A stretch of DNA of 64,000 bases, taken from positions 124,001-188,000 of the forward strand of contig WNNJ02002717.1 of the NCBI GenBank assembly GCA_012934845.2, written 5' to 3'. Origin of the DNA: Pomphorhynchus laevis. Its lineage: Eukaryota; Acanthocephala; Palaeacanthocephala; Echinorhynchida; Pomphorhynchidae. The notes under the pieces were generated by a model. The model searched no databases, was not told the origin of the DNA, and was given only the letters and a program-made list of their open reading frames with translations. Below are positions 1 to 11,543 of the stretch, piece after piece (within the stretch, counting starts at the first letter, position 1; each line of letters opens with the position of its first letter). The position numbers and the translations under genes were made by a program.

Positions 1-95
1 ACATTGTGAATTAAGGCGTTTCGCATTGCTTAATTGACTGAGGCTTACGCTTTTTACCAGATCGAATTGCTGTGCGGACTATAGTCAAATGTAAA
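1..95 (-). repeat. Fragment of the 7.9-10.5 kb mosaic repeat family
   Basis: Reads as the reverse complement of a motif at about 8060-8150 and again near 10040-10140 (shared words include GATCGAATTG and the TTAATTGACTGAGGC/GCCTCAGACAATTAA pair). It is cut by the window edge. No coding signal seen. Confidence 0.6.
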
Positions 96-245
96 TATAC
101 AGCCTGATACTAAAGGTAACTTTAAACTGAAACAGAAAACTTGGATTAATACCAAATATAACGGTGTTATGTATATATGTAATATCCATATATATTATTC
201 TAATATATTTTGAACATGTTATACCATTAATTATTATACTATTTC

Positions 246-660
246 AGTAATTAGATCAGATAACTGAGTCTACTTATTTTATACTATATATAAATCCAGA
301 ATATAGATAAATAATAAATAATAATTAGTTATAAAATATTTTATACAATTTATATTTATATAAAGTCTAAATTAAAAATAAAAATCAATTGATATGAATT
401 GACTAATAAATAACATACGATGTATCATAATAAGAATTTGAGGTCATCAGGAGGAACTGCTATGCTGTCATGGTTCGGCCTTATTCTTCGACCCATCATA
501 ACAGCGGGGCCAAATACATGCTAATGACGTATTTCCTCTGATGAAATTTGACTATCGAGTGTATTTTATTCCAATACAAAGCATAATGTATATCATCAAT
601 CCAAAAAAATTTCGCTTAATAGTTTAAATAAATTTTTAATAATATTTTGTTGACTTATCT
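246..660 (+). repeat. MITE family A, copy 1
   Basis: Starts with a terminal motif of the type ATCAGATAACTGAGTCTAC, then an AT-rich arm, then a conserved core containing TCATCAGGAGGAACTGCTA and, about 90 bases on, ATTTCCTCTGATGA, which form an inverted pair. The same core recurs near 14700, 30100, 46850, 51750 and 52450. I see no coding capacity, so it is best read as a non-autonomous DNA element. The right boundary is uncertain. Confidence 0.65.
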
Positions 661-854
661 ATCATAAATTTCATATTTTTATCAATTTGTTGTTTTATAC
701 TTCTCTATTATAAAAAAATAAAAAAATTCATCAAACTTGCTTGAAAATTAGCAGAAAAATAATAATGTCGTATTTATCTATAGTTTTAGTATTTTTGACA
801 GATGTAATATCTCCGGTAAACAAAGTCCACAGGTCAATAACAACTTATCATAGA

Positions 855-1090
855 ACAAATCAGATAAGCTAACTGAGCCTCCGTATTTCATACTATATAT
901 AAATCAAAAAGGTATATAAGGTATAATACAATAAAGTATATTGTATTATATAATATTATATATTATACATTACATATAATATATAATACATTATATATAA
1001 TATATAATATACATGAATATATTTTATATTATATATAATTATAAGATATTATATTTTACAAATGACCCGATAGCAGTATAATTTCATCGA
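855..1090 (+). repeat. MITE family A end plus AT-rich palindromic tract
   Basis: A second terminal motif (ATCAGATAAGCTAACTGAG) is followed at about 935-1045 by a low-complexity TATAATATA-type tract that can fold on itself. No gene. Confidence 0.5.
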
Positions 1091-1367
1091 ATATCATGTT
1101 CAATACGTTGATTATATTTTGGACAGATTAATGTAAAGGATAACATTATTTATTATTTGTTGACTTATCTACAATGCGTTGGATTTTGTAATTGATTGAA
1201 ATATTGTTAAATAATAACATTAATATATATTCGACCGGTTAGATTTATTTAAATAAAACTTATAAATATCCTGTTTTTGTGTGCACACGTAAAATCAAAA
1301 TCAGTAATGGGAATTTGTTATGTAATATGTAAGCATTAGTATAAAAATTGTTTTCTCCGATGCATAC

Positions 1368-1465
1368 CTTCGCATTTAAAATCAGCTTATCTGGAATTGA
1401 ACAGTTGCACTCAATACAAGATTTGATAAACGATCCAATTAGTTGCAAAATATCAACGCGCGTAT
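1368..1465 (-). CDS. RFX-family transcription factor, dimerisation-region exon (partial gene)
   Basis: Minus-strand exon of 98 nt, entered after CATAG in phase 1 and left in phase 0 at a GTATGC donor. Joined to the exon at 1512-1764 across a 46-bp intron, the split codon gives Asp and the protein reads DTRVDILQLIGSFIKS, then a Cys-rich turn, then IPDKLILNAK. This aligns by memory with the RFX1-3 stretch after IPSALTQ (AIRNFAKSLEGWL, then a helix ending in TKV). RFX proteins are nuclear DNA-binding regulators of ciliary and other genes, and this region mediates dimerisation. The gene runs on past 1368 and no stop is visible. The assignment rests on the neighbouring exon more than on this one alone. 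Confidence 0.6.
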
Positions 1466-1511
1466 CTATGAAAAATTTTCACCTAATTTATTATAAATAA
1501 CTACAATCTAC

Positions 1512-1764
1512 CTGTAAGATTATCGATTGTTGAAGGAAAGACAACGTGTATAATACGTTGAAACATACTCCTGTCACAAGAAATGACAAAACCTTTTATA
1601 TGGGTTGAACTCCATAATTTTTCATTTTCCAATTCGAAACTAAATAAAGGATGTTTACTTTGGTATTTATCACATTCATCATACTCATTCGAATTCTTCC
1701 AGAATTCCTTAAAGGTTTGTTGGATTGACGCTAATTCGTTTGTGGCGACCGCTTTGTGGATATT
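1512..1764 (-). CDS. RFX-family transcription factor, dimerisation-region exon
   Basis: Minus-strand exon of 253 nt (84 codons plus one base), acceptor CACACAAG, donor GTAGAT. The protein contains IQQTFKEFWKN, then after an acidic spacer IKGFVISCDRSMFQRIIHVVFPSTIDNLT. Known RFX1-3 proteins have an F..(V/I)Q..W..FW block and then a W(V)..CD..(L/M)YQ.LV..LIP block in their dimerisation region, and both are recognisable in order. The spacer (EYDECDKYQSKHPLF) is divergent. The upstream partner exon must end in phase 0, whereas the exon at 7345-7440 ends in phase 2, so at least one exon between 1765 and 7344 was not found. A second AG four codons into the exon could also be used as acceptor. Confidence 0.7.
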
Positions 1765-2869
1765 CTTGTGTGTTTATTAAAAAAGGAAATTAAACTTATA
1801 TTTTAATGAATTTTTAAAATTGTGTACTTTGTGGAAAAATATTATTACTAGTAAATATACAAGTCAAAGCACATCAATATATATAATGATTTATGATGTT
1901 TTTGAACATCCTAAGAGCAAAAGCATCCTTTTTGCAAAATCCTACGTAATGCTTTTGTCTGATGTGAGTTTATCGAAAGCTCCAATTCATTGAAGATGTT
2001 TATTAATCTAGTTGTGATTAATTAGACAACTTATCATTTTGACGTCAAAGTTATTTAATAATGGATTATTTAGTTTTATCTCAAGTAATAAACTTATTTT
2101 TGTATAAAATGAAATTCAAGAGCACAACGGAGATATTTCATCGTTCTAAAATTAAAATATTTCGCCAGCAACTGCTACCATGATCAGATCTAAAAACATT
2201 GTTTGATTATATAAACGATCACAGTCAAATTCTTAAATTGAATATGACTTTTATTCTTTGTTATTGTCATTTAAATGATAGGAGCTGAAAAAATAAATAT
2301 AAATCAAATATTTGTGGACAATGTATTTGTCTAACCATTACTTCAGTAGAGGCTGAAATGTCACTATTACAGAATCATTTAATTTATGTTTGTTTCATTT
2401 ATATTTTTATTCATTCTGCATGAATATTTTTTTAATGGAAATACAATAAAATTGAACTGTTTTGACTGATATAATCTTCAGAAATAAATCATTAAAACTT
2501 TGATTTAAGAGAAATTCTATAAAAAATGCAGCGTGAATAATAAGAAATTTATTCATTAAGAATAATCCTCAAATTCCTAAACGAGACCCTCAAATTTCCA
2601 AACGAAACTATTCCTTGGAGGGTAAGCTCATCTAAGTAATAGTTCATCTCGAAACTTTCCCCGCTCATCTCCAAAAATGCAAAAATATTATTATTTGATA
2701 TAAGTATTTTAAATATAAAGTTTGAATATTATTTTATCCAGTTTCTGTATTTTTAATCGGCATTTTGGAAATATATTTTGAAATTCCATTATATTAAATA
2801 TAATATTCAATGTGATATGCAAACAAGTATGTAAAATTAAATTTTAGATAGTTGATAATGATCTATTAT
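1765..2869. other. Intron of the RFX gene, no gene recognised
   Basis: AT-rich. A short open stretch on the minus strand near 1905-1995 looked coding but could not be given matching splice phases. Confidence 0.5.
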
Positions 2870-3095
2870 TGATAAAGAATTATTGGAGCTGAATCAAAGC
2901 AGCGAGGCAAATTTTATTTGATATTTAGCTAACCTCTGTTAGCATCTTCAGAAAATTACTATTTTTAGTTTTCAAAATTCCAATTTTCAAAATTACAATT
3001 AGTATTTTTCTGAAGATGCCAATAGATGTTAGCGAAATATCAAATAAAATTTGCCTCTTTTCTTTGATCTAGCTCTAATAATTCTTTAGTAAAAT
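2870..3095. repeat. Fold-back element, family C, near-complete copy
   Basis: Two arms of about 90 bp in inverted orientation: ATTATTGGAGCTGAATCAAAG at the left and its mirror (CTTTGATCTAGCTCTAATAAT) at the right, each followed inward by the TTTATTTGATATTT / CTAAC...GTTAGCATCTTCAGAAAA word. Related arms occur near 15745, 37205, 57840 and 58660. No ORF. Confidence 0.75.
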
Positions 3096-4023
3096 TAAAT
3101 AATACAAATTTAAGATACAGATTTTTAAAATCTATAAATGTATTTCCCTTACTATTTTTACTGCAGTTTTTAAAATAAAATTTATACTGAACTTGCATTC
3201 AACGTGTATTATTATTGCTATTCTGTAAATTTAATAAATAAATTTTCAACATTCCAAATAAAATGAATAAAAATTACACTTTTATTGGACTTCACTAACT
3301 AGTTGAACGATTTGCATAGTTCAAATTTAAAGATTCTGACAATATTATTTTAGGTCAATATTTGTGTAGGTATATTATTATTTTAGGTATCTCCTTCATA
3401 TTTTAAGTTTTTACATGAATTAAATTACAATAGTACACACTAGATCATCCAGAATATCCTTCCATTTCAGATTAGATAGTTTTAATGAAACGAAGAAGAA
3501 AAAATACCCTTTATTTAAAAGTAAAATATTTCGAGTGTTTTGTTTCAAAATTTATGCTGTTCAATTTTGTGTTGTATGCGTGTTTTGTTTCTCGGTATTT
3601 TCTTTCTCTTTTAAGTGGAAATGTGGGAAACATCAATGCTTGTATAGCAGGAGTTATCGAAATATTGTATTTTTATACAAAGGGGGATTTTTTTCTTCTT
3701 TGTTCCAGTAAAACTATTTAAACTACAATATGTTTACTATATCGGCGTTTAAAGATTTATGATTATAAATTGATCCAAAGTTATTTTGATATTTAACGTC
3801 ATAAGGGTGGGGACGTTGAATATTAAATAAATTTGCATCTCAGTTATGGTTGTTTATGCTTGAATTTTCGCAAACATCTTTGTAACTTTTAAATCATCAT
3901 ATCAATTGATTAATCGGAATCTGCTAGAAAACATTATTATTAATTTACACCAGAGTGAGCAAACGCTCGTTACAAGGTGATTCACAATAGTCACAAAGTT
4001 AAAATTAAAAAAATGAAAACATG
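3096..4023. other. No recognised gene
   Basis: AT-rich intronic sequence within the RFX gene span. The plus-strand ORF at 3485-3721 has low-complexity composition and no family features I recognise. Confidence 0.45.
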
Positions 4024-4180
4024 TCATGTAATTGTAGTCACAAAGTTCTTCAATTGTCGTTTGAATGCAGTTTTTGATGCACATGTTACTATGTGAGCAG
4101 GTAGATTGTTCCATACAGTGCGCACCCTATCTGGTAAACCTCTGCATACATTTCTGAAAATGTATCCTATTTTGTTATAT
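4024..4180 (-). pseudogene. LINE C-terminal fragment (CR1/L2-like)
   Basis: Minus-strand frame of about 50 codons ending in TGA at 4024-4026. It contains RVRTVWNNLPAHIVTC followed by KTAFKRQLKNF. This is the standard extreme C-terminus of CR1/L2/Jockey-group LINE ORF2 proteins (R..WN.LP..(I/V)V.. then FK..L). It looks like a 5'-truncated insertion, as is usual for LINEs. Only the tail is left, so the clade cannot be fixed. Confidence 0.65.
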
Positions 4181-5090
4181 TCTTAACGTAATCTGTTTAA
4201 TACCATTTTAGCTGACATGATTAGCAATCGCAAAAGTGAGAATATGCGAAAACAGACCGTTAAATAATATAATTATCTGCAAAGTTAATTTCCTCGGTAA
4301 ATCAGCAATTATTTTTGTTAAAATAAATTTTTATTAACTTAATCGACAATTGTAAAATTAAAAATTTTCACTACCCTGCAAAACGCTTTATACATATTTG
4401 CGAATTTCTGCACTAACTTTTTATCCAGGTAATCTAAATAGAAAGAGAGCAAAATCGTTAGTGTTTCAAAATATCAACGGTTAAAATGAAGACTTTCAGG
4501 TTCATATTTCGATGGGGTTATGAATTGATCGGTAGTGAATGTGGTGTGCCGTACTACAGCCGAATGAAAACCAAATGGACTTGTTACACTATTATTGTTG
4601 TTGCTAAAATAAACAAATTTATTTAATATAATTTATTTTCATAACAGTAAACGGGAAATATAAATTAAAGAGCATTATATTTGCTAATGATATACGCATT
4701 ACAAAAGTGTTAATTAAAGATGTCTTAGTAACACACTCCATCCTTATATCGCGCATGTTAGTATAAAAGCATTCAATTTAAAATCATTTGTAAAATAACC
4801 AGACGACATTGTGGTAAAAATACTGTCATTTCACAAGTTCATTTGCCAGAGTCGATAAGATTAATTGATCAACACTGTAGATGCTGCAATTTAGCATTTT
4901 GTATAGTTAAATAATTAATAATTCTATAAAAAATGTAATATTCTTACTGCACTTCATTCATCGTCAGAACGATATTTTGTTAAAAAAATATCAAAATAAA
5001 TTAAGAATTATTATTTCTTTACTGTACTTTTATTAAATCTAAATCACTGATTAAATAAAATCAATTTCTATATATCTCCTCTATATATTT
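4181..5090. other. No recognised gene
   Basis: AT-rich. It includes a plus-strand 46-codon ORF at 4486-4626 (starts MKTFRFIFRWGYEL) with somewhat higher GC, but I cannot support a function. Confidence 0.4.
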
Positions 5091-5790
5091 CTATATAGAG
5101 GAGGACCGGCAGACGGCACGAGGATGTCAAAACATACCTTGAGCTAGGCATGCTTTAGCAATCTCCGTATTACATGCTTCACCAAAAGGATCATTAGCTA
5201 AGAGCACTGGCTAATGCCAGCACATTCTCTCTATTTATCTGTCATCTTATTATTTTTAAGAGAAAAGTGAGAGAAATCCGTGGGAACTTGTTTATATATC
5301 AATGTGACATATACGAAAGAATCGACAATCCGATAACTAGTGCCGTTTCATCATTGCTTTGACTCATCAGTGCCAGGTATCTCCCACTACTGGATGCAGA
5401 GGAGGAGCGGCAGACGGCACGTGTATGTCAGAACATACCTTGAGCTAGACATGCTTTAGCAATCTCAGTATTACATGCTTCACCAAAAGGATCATTAGCT
5501 AAGAGCACTGGCTAATGCCAGCACATTCTCTCTATTTATCTGTCATCTTATTATTTTTAAGAGAAAAGTGAGAGAAATCCTGTGGGAAAAATAATACTGA
5601 GATTGCTAGAGAATGTCTAGCTCAAGGTATGTTTTGACATACTCGTGCCGTCTGCCGCTCCTCCTCTGTATCCAGTAGTGGAAGGTACCCGGCACTGATG
5701 AGTCAAAACAATCACGAAACGCTTCTAGTTATCGTTTTGTCGATTCTTTCGTGGCTACCACATTGATATATAAAGTCAATTTCGTTTTAC
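5090..5790. repeat. Family B repeat array: two direct and one inverted copy
   Basis: Blocks at about 5096-5345 and 5395-5590 are near-identical direct copies (GGCAGACGGCAC, then CATACCTTGAGCTAG, then AGCACTGGCTAATGCCAGCA, then TCATCTTATTATTTTTAAGAG). A third block at about 5590-5760 is inverted (AGCTCAAGGTATGTTTTGAC, then CGTGCCGTCTGCC). The same family recurs at 18.6-19.3 kb. It is GC-richer than its surroundings. No coding sequence recognised. Confidence 0.7.
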
Positions 5791-5910
5791 AGAAAGCTTA
5801 TATTTACAATATTTTTCTTATCGATGTTAAAGAAATTTACAAATTCACAATTTTTTTAATAATTGATAATCTCAATTTATATAAATTATCTAAAGCTTAA
5901 ATGTAAACAG

Positions 5911-6012
5911 GACCTTGGATTTTTATGGGTTTACTCTATATTCCATTCATACCACAGATGTAGTTTATATGTATTTCGGTGCAAATACATTATTATTGGG
6001 CCTCACTACTGT
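5911..6012 (+). CDS. Candidate internal exon, unidentified membrane-type protein
   Basis: A 102-nt plus-strand segment bounded by an AACAG acceptor and a consensus GTAAGT donor, phase 2 at both ends. The frame that respects both sites is open and reads TLDFYGFTLYSIHTTDVV, then YMYFGANTLLLGLTT, mostly hydrophobic. The minus strand has stops in all frames here. I do not recognise the family, and no partner exon was found. It lies inside the span of the oppositely oriented RFX gene, so it would be nested, or it may be a chance signal. Confidence 0.25.
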
Positions 6013-6655
6013 GTAAGTATAGTAGCAATATCCGAAAACTTATATTATAGCAGTTTTTCCCAAAGAACAATAAACCTGATAGCACAGTAGTTCCTTGTTA
6101 ATAATTAATCTATTTACAAAATCTAAATTATAAGACTTTTAAATAGTTATAAAGTTTCGGCATTTCAGCTAGTATTTCATAATCTTTGTTAGCTCACTTA
6201 ATTTATATCTGAATTAATTTAAATAAGACAAAATTGGTAGCCCAGCAAATATTATTAGCTGTATTTTTGAACTTTATATCTAATTCATAACTTCTAAAAT
6301 ACATATCGGCTTTGAAAATTAAACTAGGATTTGTTGCTGTTAACTGATTTATGGTAAATTTTAAATTTTAAAATTGTAATTTTAATGATATGTATTATAA
6401 AAAGTAACAGTTTAGAACAATTATACGATTTTTGTAATGCACACAAAGTATATCAAGGCGTATATAATAAATATTTCATACTTTTTCAAATATTATTTAA
6501 ATTATAAAATTTAAAACTTCTTTTCTATAATGGATTAATTTTTTAAATTAATATTTCTTGAAACTATATGAGCAAGTGATTTTCAGTTTTTTTGCCATTC
6601 AAATAATAACATACTTTAAAAAATAAATTATCTTAACAAAATTGTTTTTTTTATT
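6013..6655. other. No recognised gene
   Basis: AT-rich sequence with no supported feature. Confidence 0.4.
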
Positions 6656-6890
6656 AATTGACATATTTTGCCTCCATGGCCGGTCCTAAGCCCGTGCTGA
6701 GATAGGAGGACAGTTGGCGATATACTTCGTGACAAGCTAGCCGTAAAAAGCCGTCGCATCAACATTATGATATGTTGTCTCAATAAACTTTACAAAAAGT
6801 GACTACAATGGTACGGTCACGTTCTAAGCGGAATCCGTAACGAATAGGAACAAACGCTGAATAAAAAAGAGAAGATGGGGTATTTTGAAT
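6656..6890. other. GC-richer island, probable old transposon piece
   Basis: About 230 bases with clearly higher GC than the flanks (includes CATGGCCGGTCCTAAGCCCG and GCTGAGATAGGAGGACAG). All frames are interrupted. The composition resembles the GC-rich untranslated ends of retroelements, but I cannot assign it. Confidence 0.3.
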
Positions 6891-7344
6891 TAAAAACAAT
6901 ATTTTTAAAGGCAAAATTTATGTTGCAAACTTGTGTATAAATTTGTTGGTTCGCAAATTGTCCTCTTCACAAATTATTTATAAATTATAAATTATTTTTA
7001 AATGAAAATTTATTAAGAATAAGGAGATTTGTACATAATTTTTAGATTAATTTTCATACGTCGTTACTTTTAAAGAATGCACAGCAGAAATATACTTATA
7101 AAGTACAATTTGATCTAAATATATAATATAATGAATACAAATATTATACAAATATTGATATTCAATAATTAACAACTATATAATTTACTAACATATATGT
7201 ATATAATATTTGTAATTCATGTAATTAAAAAATAAACACGTTGACTTTTATTAAGCATTTAATCAGTACTCTAATTTACTCAGTTAATATAAATTCAAGT
7301 CTCTTCAAATTCTATCAGATATTATTGTTGTTTTAAAAATTAAC

Positions 7345-7440
7345 CTTTCTTCTTCTGATGATATATCACATGATTCTTCAAAATTCAGTGTAGACATTGT
7401 GGTAAGCGTCAGTCCATAGTAATGATACTTGGAATGGCCT
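7345..7440 (-). CDS. RFX-family transcription factor, end of DNA-binding domain
   Basis: Minus-strand exon of 96 nt, acceptor CGCAAAG, donor GTTAAT. It joins the exon at 7490-7671 across a 49-bp intron: AG plus A completes Arg, then GHSKYHYYGL. KYHYYGL closes the RFX winged-helix domain and is almost invariant. Beyond it the protein becomes acidic and serine-rich (NFEESCDISSEEER) and does not resemble the RFX1-3 sequence after the domain. The exon ends in phase 2. Confidence 0.85.
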
Positions 7441-7489
7441 CTTTGCGACAATGATTTGTATAATGTTTGAACGATGTAACGTAAAATAC

Positions 7490-7671
7490 CTCATTCCAAG
7501 TCTTCTGGTACCAAGACCAATAAATACTGACCTCATTAATTTTCCAAACGACGCTGAGTTTATCGGTGTCTGATTTAATTGTGAACAGTGATCCACATAT
7601 AAATTGTATATAGTACTTCGACGTAAACAACTGCCTTCCGCTGGCTGAAAGTTTTCAACTATCCATTTTAC
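7490..7671 (-). CDS. RFX-family transcription factor, DNA-binding domain exon
   Basis: Minus-strand exon of 182 nt (60 codons plus two bases), acceptor CTTTTAAG, donor GTATTT. The protein begins VKWIVENFQPAEGSCLRRST, continues IYNLYVDHC, then INSASFGKLMRSVFIGL and GTRRLGMR. This is the RFX winged-helix domain. INSASFGKLMRSVFIGL is nearest to RFX1/2/3 (NAASFGKLIRSVFMGL) and not to RFX4/6. Departures from the family consensus include RTRRLGTRG becoming GTRRLGMRG. The domain binds X-box DNA in the nucleus. The exon starts in phase 0, so it cannot follow 11544-11638 directly; an exon is missing from this reading. I am confident of the family and unsure of the paralogue. Confidence 0.9.
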
Positions 7672-7918
7672 CTTAAAAGTTTCCTAATTTAAATTGATTA
7701 TCAAGTTGATCATAATTTTACTAAACAAATTTTGTTCATTACATACCACGGGATCTTTATTATCCAAATATTTATTTAATACCGGCACTTTACAATCCTG
7801 TTTGTTCAGTAGATTTCTAAACATGCATATTTTCATCAAATATATATGTTTTAATTATTTTTGTTGATGCATTTGTAAGTTCTATAACATTTTAATTGAA
7901 CCTAATTCAAATATTTAG

Positions 7919-10550
7919 GCCACCCGACTTTCAGTCACCATGTCAATTCTAGACGACCAATGAGTACCCAATGTGGACTACTATTATGTATGCCGTATTC
8001 ATTAAGAATCGAACGAGTGCAGCGATAATTCAGCAACAACCTCTGCCTAGTGTTTAAGGATGGTCCGCACAGCAATTCGATCTGGTAAAGAGCGTATGCC
8101 TCAGACAATTAAGCAGTGTCGGAAACGCTTCATTCACAATGTCATACTGGCAACCGAAACGATCAGTGTGTCCTTCATTCTACTGATGAGTGTTGCCGGG
8201 TACTCATCATTTCGATGCTAGAGTGATCGTCTAGAAGTGACATGGTGACTTAAAGTCGTGAATCTACCAATCTATCAAGCAACACCATTATATATAGATA
8301 TAAAATTGAATCCGAATGGAAAAAGGATCACAACAGGCGGTTCAAACAACATATCATTCATTTATATGTATATATAAGCAGTCGAAAGTATATATAAGCA
8401 GTCACAAAAGCAGTAGAAACGCACCCTAACCATTTCATCCGACTGACGATGACTGCTGGGCGGTTAGGAGCGTCTCGGAGTGATACATCAGACTGATGGA
8501 GCTGATGATCGAAGTCCAGTTATTTAGCAGCAAATATGGATTAAAAATCAATCGTAGCTAGTTTTGGGTCCTGAACTACAGTTTCAAGCGGTTTTCGCAC
8601 TAACATATATATAATGGTGTTGCCTGATAGACTGGACTTCGATTCACGACTTTCAGTCACCATGTCACTATATATAATAAGTCCGACAGTGCGGAATGAA
8701 ACAACGACAGGATTCCGAATGAAATTCGTTATGCTTTTAATGTAGTTGCCGATTGAAACCGACTTCGATCAACGAACCTATCCATTTGTCGTTTCGATTC
8801 CCGTGTGACAGTTAAAGAAGATGTTTAAAACACATCGCTTAAACGTCTTAGGCTATATATATGAATAGTTTATTTAAAATATAGAAAGTATCAGTAGCAG
8901 ATTGATCCCGACAGAATAGAAAGAGTAGCAATTTATAAGACATTTAAGGCATAAGCTGTAGTAAATTGAGCTGCTGCGGACAGATGTTCTCTCCACAGGA
9001 ATCTGCTGTATATATGTAATAAATTCTAGTCTCTTAAGTCGGGCTTTCACTGATCAGATTTAATAAGATCGAAACCGGTCTGGAAGATTACTGACAGTTC
9101 TAGAATCTATTGCAACAGCAGATTCTGTGCATTTCTATTCGCTTATCTGGTAGTAGCGTTTAAAATGAATAGTGTATCTTATATATAACCTGTGTGACAG
9201 TAAAGAAGGTATTTCCGACACTGCTTAAATGTCTGAGGCTTTCGCTCTCGAACCAGAACATTTAATGTGCAGACCATCCTTATCTACTTAGCAGAGGTTG
9301 TTGCTGACTGTTCGCTTTACTTGCTGGATCAAAAACTGGGATGGGCATATAGAAGTAAAGTCCGACTGTGTGGAATGAAACAACGGCTATGATTCCAAAT
9401 GGATTTCGTAATGCATTCAATGTAGTTGCCGATTGAACCGGGCTTCGATCAACGAACTGCCGGATCCATGTTACTTCTAGACGACCACTTTTGCATCGAA
9501 ATGATATAGTATTCGGCAACACTTATTAGTAAAATGATGTACCCACTAGTCGTTTTTAGTCGCCTGTCTGACAGTAAAAGAAAACTTCCCACCCTTGCTT
9601 AAACGTCTTAGGCTTTCGTTCTCGAACCAGCACATTTGCTGTGTAGACCATTCTTATCTATTCAGCAGAGGTTGTTGTTGACTGTTCGCTTCACTCGTTG
9701 AATCCAAAACTGGATTCGGCATATAGAAGGTAAGTTCGACTGTGCGGAAATTGCCAGGCTCAATCGGCAACTACATTGAATACATAACGAATTTCATTCG
9801 GAATCCTGGCCGTTGTTTCATTCCGCACAGTCGGCTTAACTTCTTTCTATATATACGATGTTATAAAAACTGTCTCTAGACAACCACAGGATTGAACAAT
9901 ATTTATTTATATGTTGTTATTCTAAACCAGCCCAAAGCTGGACTGCTGCTTACTTAGTACATCCGTGCACCGCCATTATACATGCCGTATCTATAAGGAA
10001 TATTATGAGTGTAGCAACAATAAAGCAACAATCTCTGGTTAGTGTTTAAGGATGGTCCACTCATCAATTCGATCTGTTAAAAATCGCAAGCCTCAATCAA
10101 TTAAGCGAATTTCGGAAACCCCTTTATTCACAATATCACACAGGCAATCGAAAGACCAATGGATATTTCATTCCACTGATGAGTGTCGCCTAGTAATCCA
10201 TCAATTCAGTGCTAAATGACATGGTGATTGAAAGTCGTTAATCAAAGTAAAATCTACCAATCAACACAATCTTTTCTTATACATAGTTTAGTTTGTGGTC
10301 ATGAAGATAGATTGAAATCGGGACAGGTGATTATCTGATGGATGTTTATATTTCAATCGAATAGTTTTAAGGTCACACACGGTGACTTTCCCATTGAAAG
10401 CCAGCTACAGAATATTTCCTTCATGACTTCTAATTCTAGTCATCCTGACTACTAACGGACCATTTTCACAGTCGTTTTCGTTTGACCCGCTTTCTGCCAC
10501 ATTTTGGTATCCCTGGGTTCATCAGAAGGCTGACTACCAACTCTTCTCCT
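7919..10550. repeat. Mosaic inverted/direct repeat block inside the RFX gene
   Basis: About 2.6 kb built from a few modules repeated in both orientations: CTTTCAGTCACCATGTCA (about 7928, 8648); a CAATCGGCAACTACATT type module (8735-8760, 9418-9440 and inverted at 9755-9780); a CATTCCGCACAGTCGG type module (8680, 9365, 9735 and inverted at about 9815); a GATCGAATTGCTG/GCCTCAGAC module (8070, 9230, 9595, 10060). GC is higher than in the flanks and no long ORF is credible. It could be a cluster of MITEs or Helitron-like pieces inserted into one another. I cannot name the family. Confidence 0.6.
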
Positions 10551-11543
10551 TATATATAAGTAGAAGCGTATATATAATTTCACTAAAATGAAGAAAATAT
10601 TTCCCTTTATTAAAAAATTACAATATTTCGATAGCTCATGTTATTATCAGGATTACAATAAAATTATATATACGGAAATACGAACTTTTTTCTATTGTAA
10701 TGTTTGATAAAATTTAAAATCCAAACGATAGCATTTTTGTCCTGTCACGGGTTTTAATATTCACATTTTAAGTGAGATCATTCTAAATAATAATTTTAAT
10801 CATAAATTATATATTGAGAAAAATTCAAGTAAGTTGTTACAAACGAAATGATCCATCACTCAAACGTTGACAAACATATCTCTTGAAATCTTTCTCGTTT
10901 TGCGTATAAATGCTATCTAAATTTGTGGCATTACATTTTCGTAACTAGCCACAACTGTTGATTCTGCTCGTAAGATAAAACAGTATAAGAATAATGATGC
11001 TATGTGATGATGGATAGTAAGATATGGTTACTTTAAAATTGTGGATATATGAGTTGGTCCCAGTTTAATGGAAGCATGAGTAGTGAATGAATAATTCGGG
11101 AGAAATTGCTGAAGCTCGAAGGTGGAAAATAGTATTATTTATTAAATCGTATCCATTTTATGGATCCAGGAACGGTGTTCTTCTCTCTTTCTTTCATATT
11201 TATACCATATATACTTATTCGATCTTGCATATAAAATATAAAACTTTACGTTAAATTCATATATTTTCAATGTAATTATTATAGAATATTTATAAATAAG
11301 TATTTTTATTAATATTTATTTATTATCAATATGCATAATATTAGTTGATCTTATGACTCTAGTTTCTAATTTGAAACAAAATTTTTAATTAGATCCCTTA
11401 GTTTTCGCTAAAAACCTTGCGGTTATAGAAAGGTCGAAGTATTCGAAAATTATAAGTAGTAGTCAATTACAAGCTAAAATCACAGGTTTATTATCAAACT
11501 TAAACACTGGTTCCATATGACTTTTAAGCATAGAAATACTCAC
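10551..11543. other. Intron of the RFX gene, no further exon proven
   Basis: AT-rich. A minus-strand open stretch at about 10838-10945 reads LRKCNATNLDSIYTQNEKDF and ends in a GTAACA donor, but its phases do not fit between the first exon and the DNA-binding exon. Confidence 0.4.

Noticed and set aside
4486-4626. 46-codon plus-strand ORF beginning MKTFRFIFRWGYEL, resembling the start of a receptor-type membrane protein
   Set aside because: No usable donor, no partner exon and no recognisable motif; short ORFs with this composition are expected by chance.
10838-10945. Minus-strand open stretch with GTAACA donor, considered as the missing RFX exon before the DNA-binding domain
   Set aside because: It would start in phase 1 and end in phase 2, whereas an exon starting after phase 2 and ending in phase 0 is needed.
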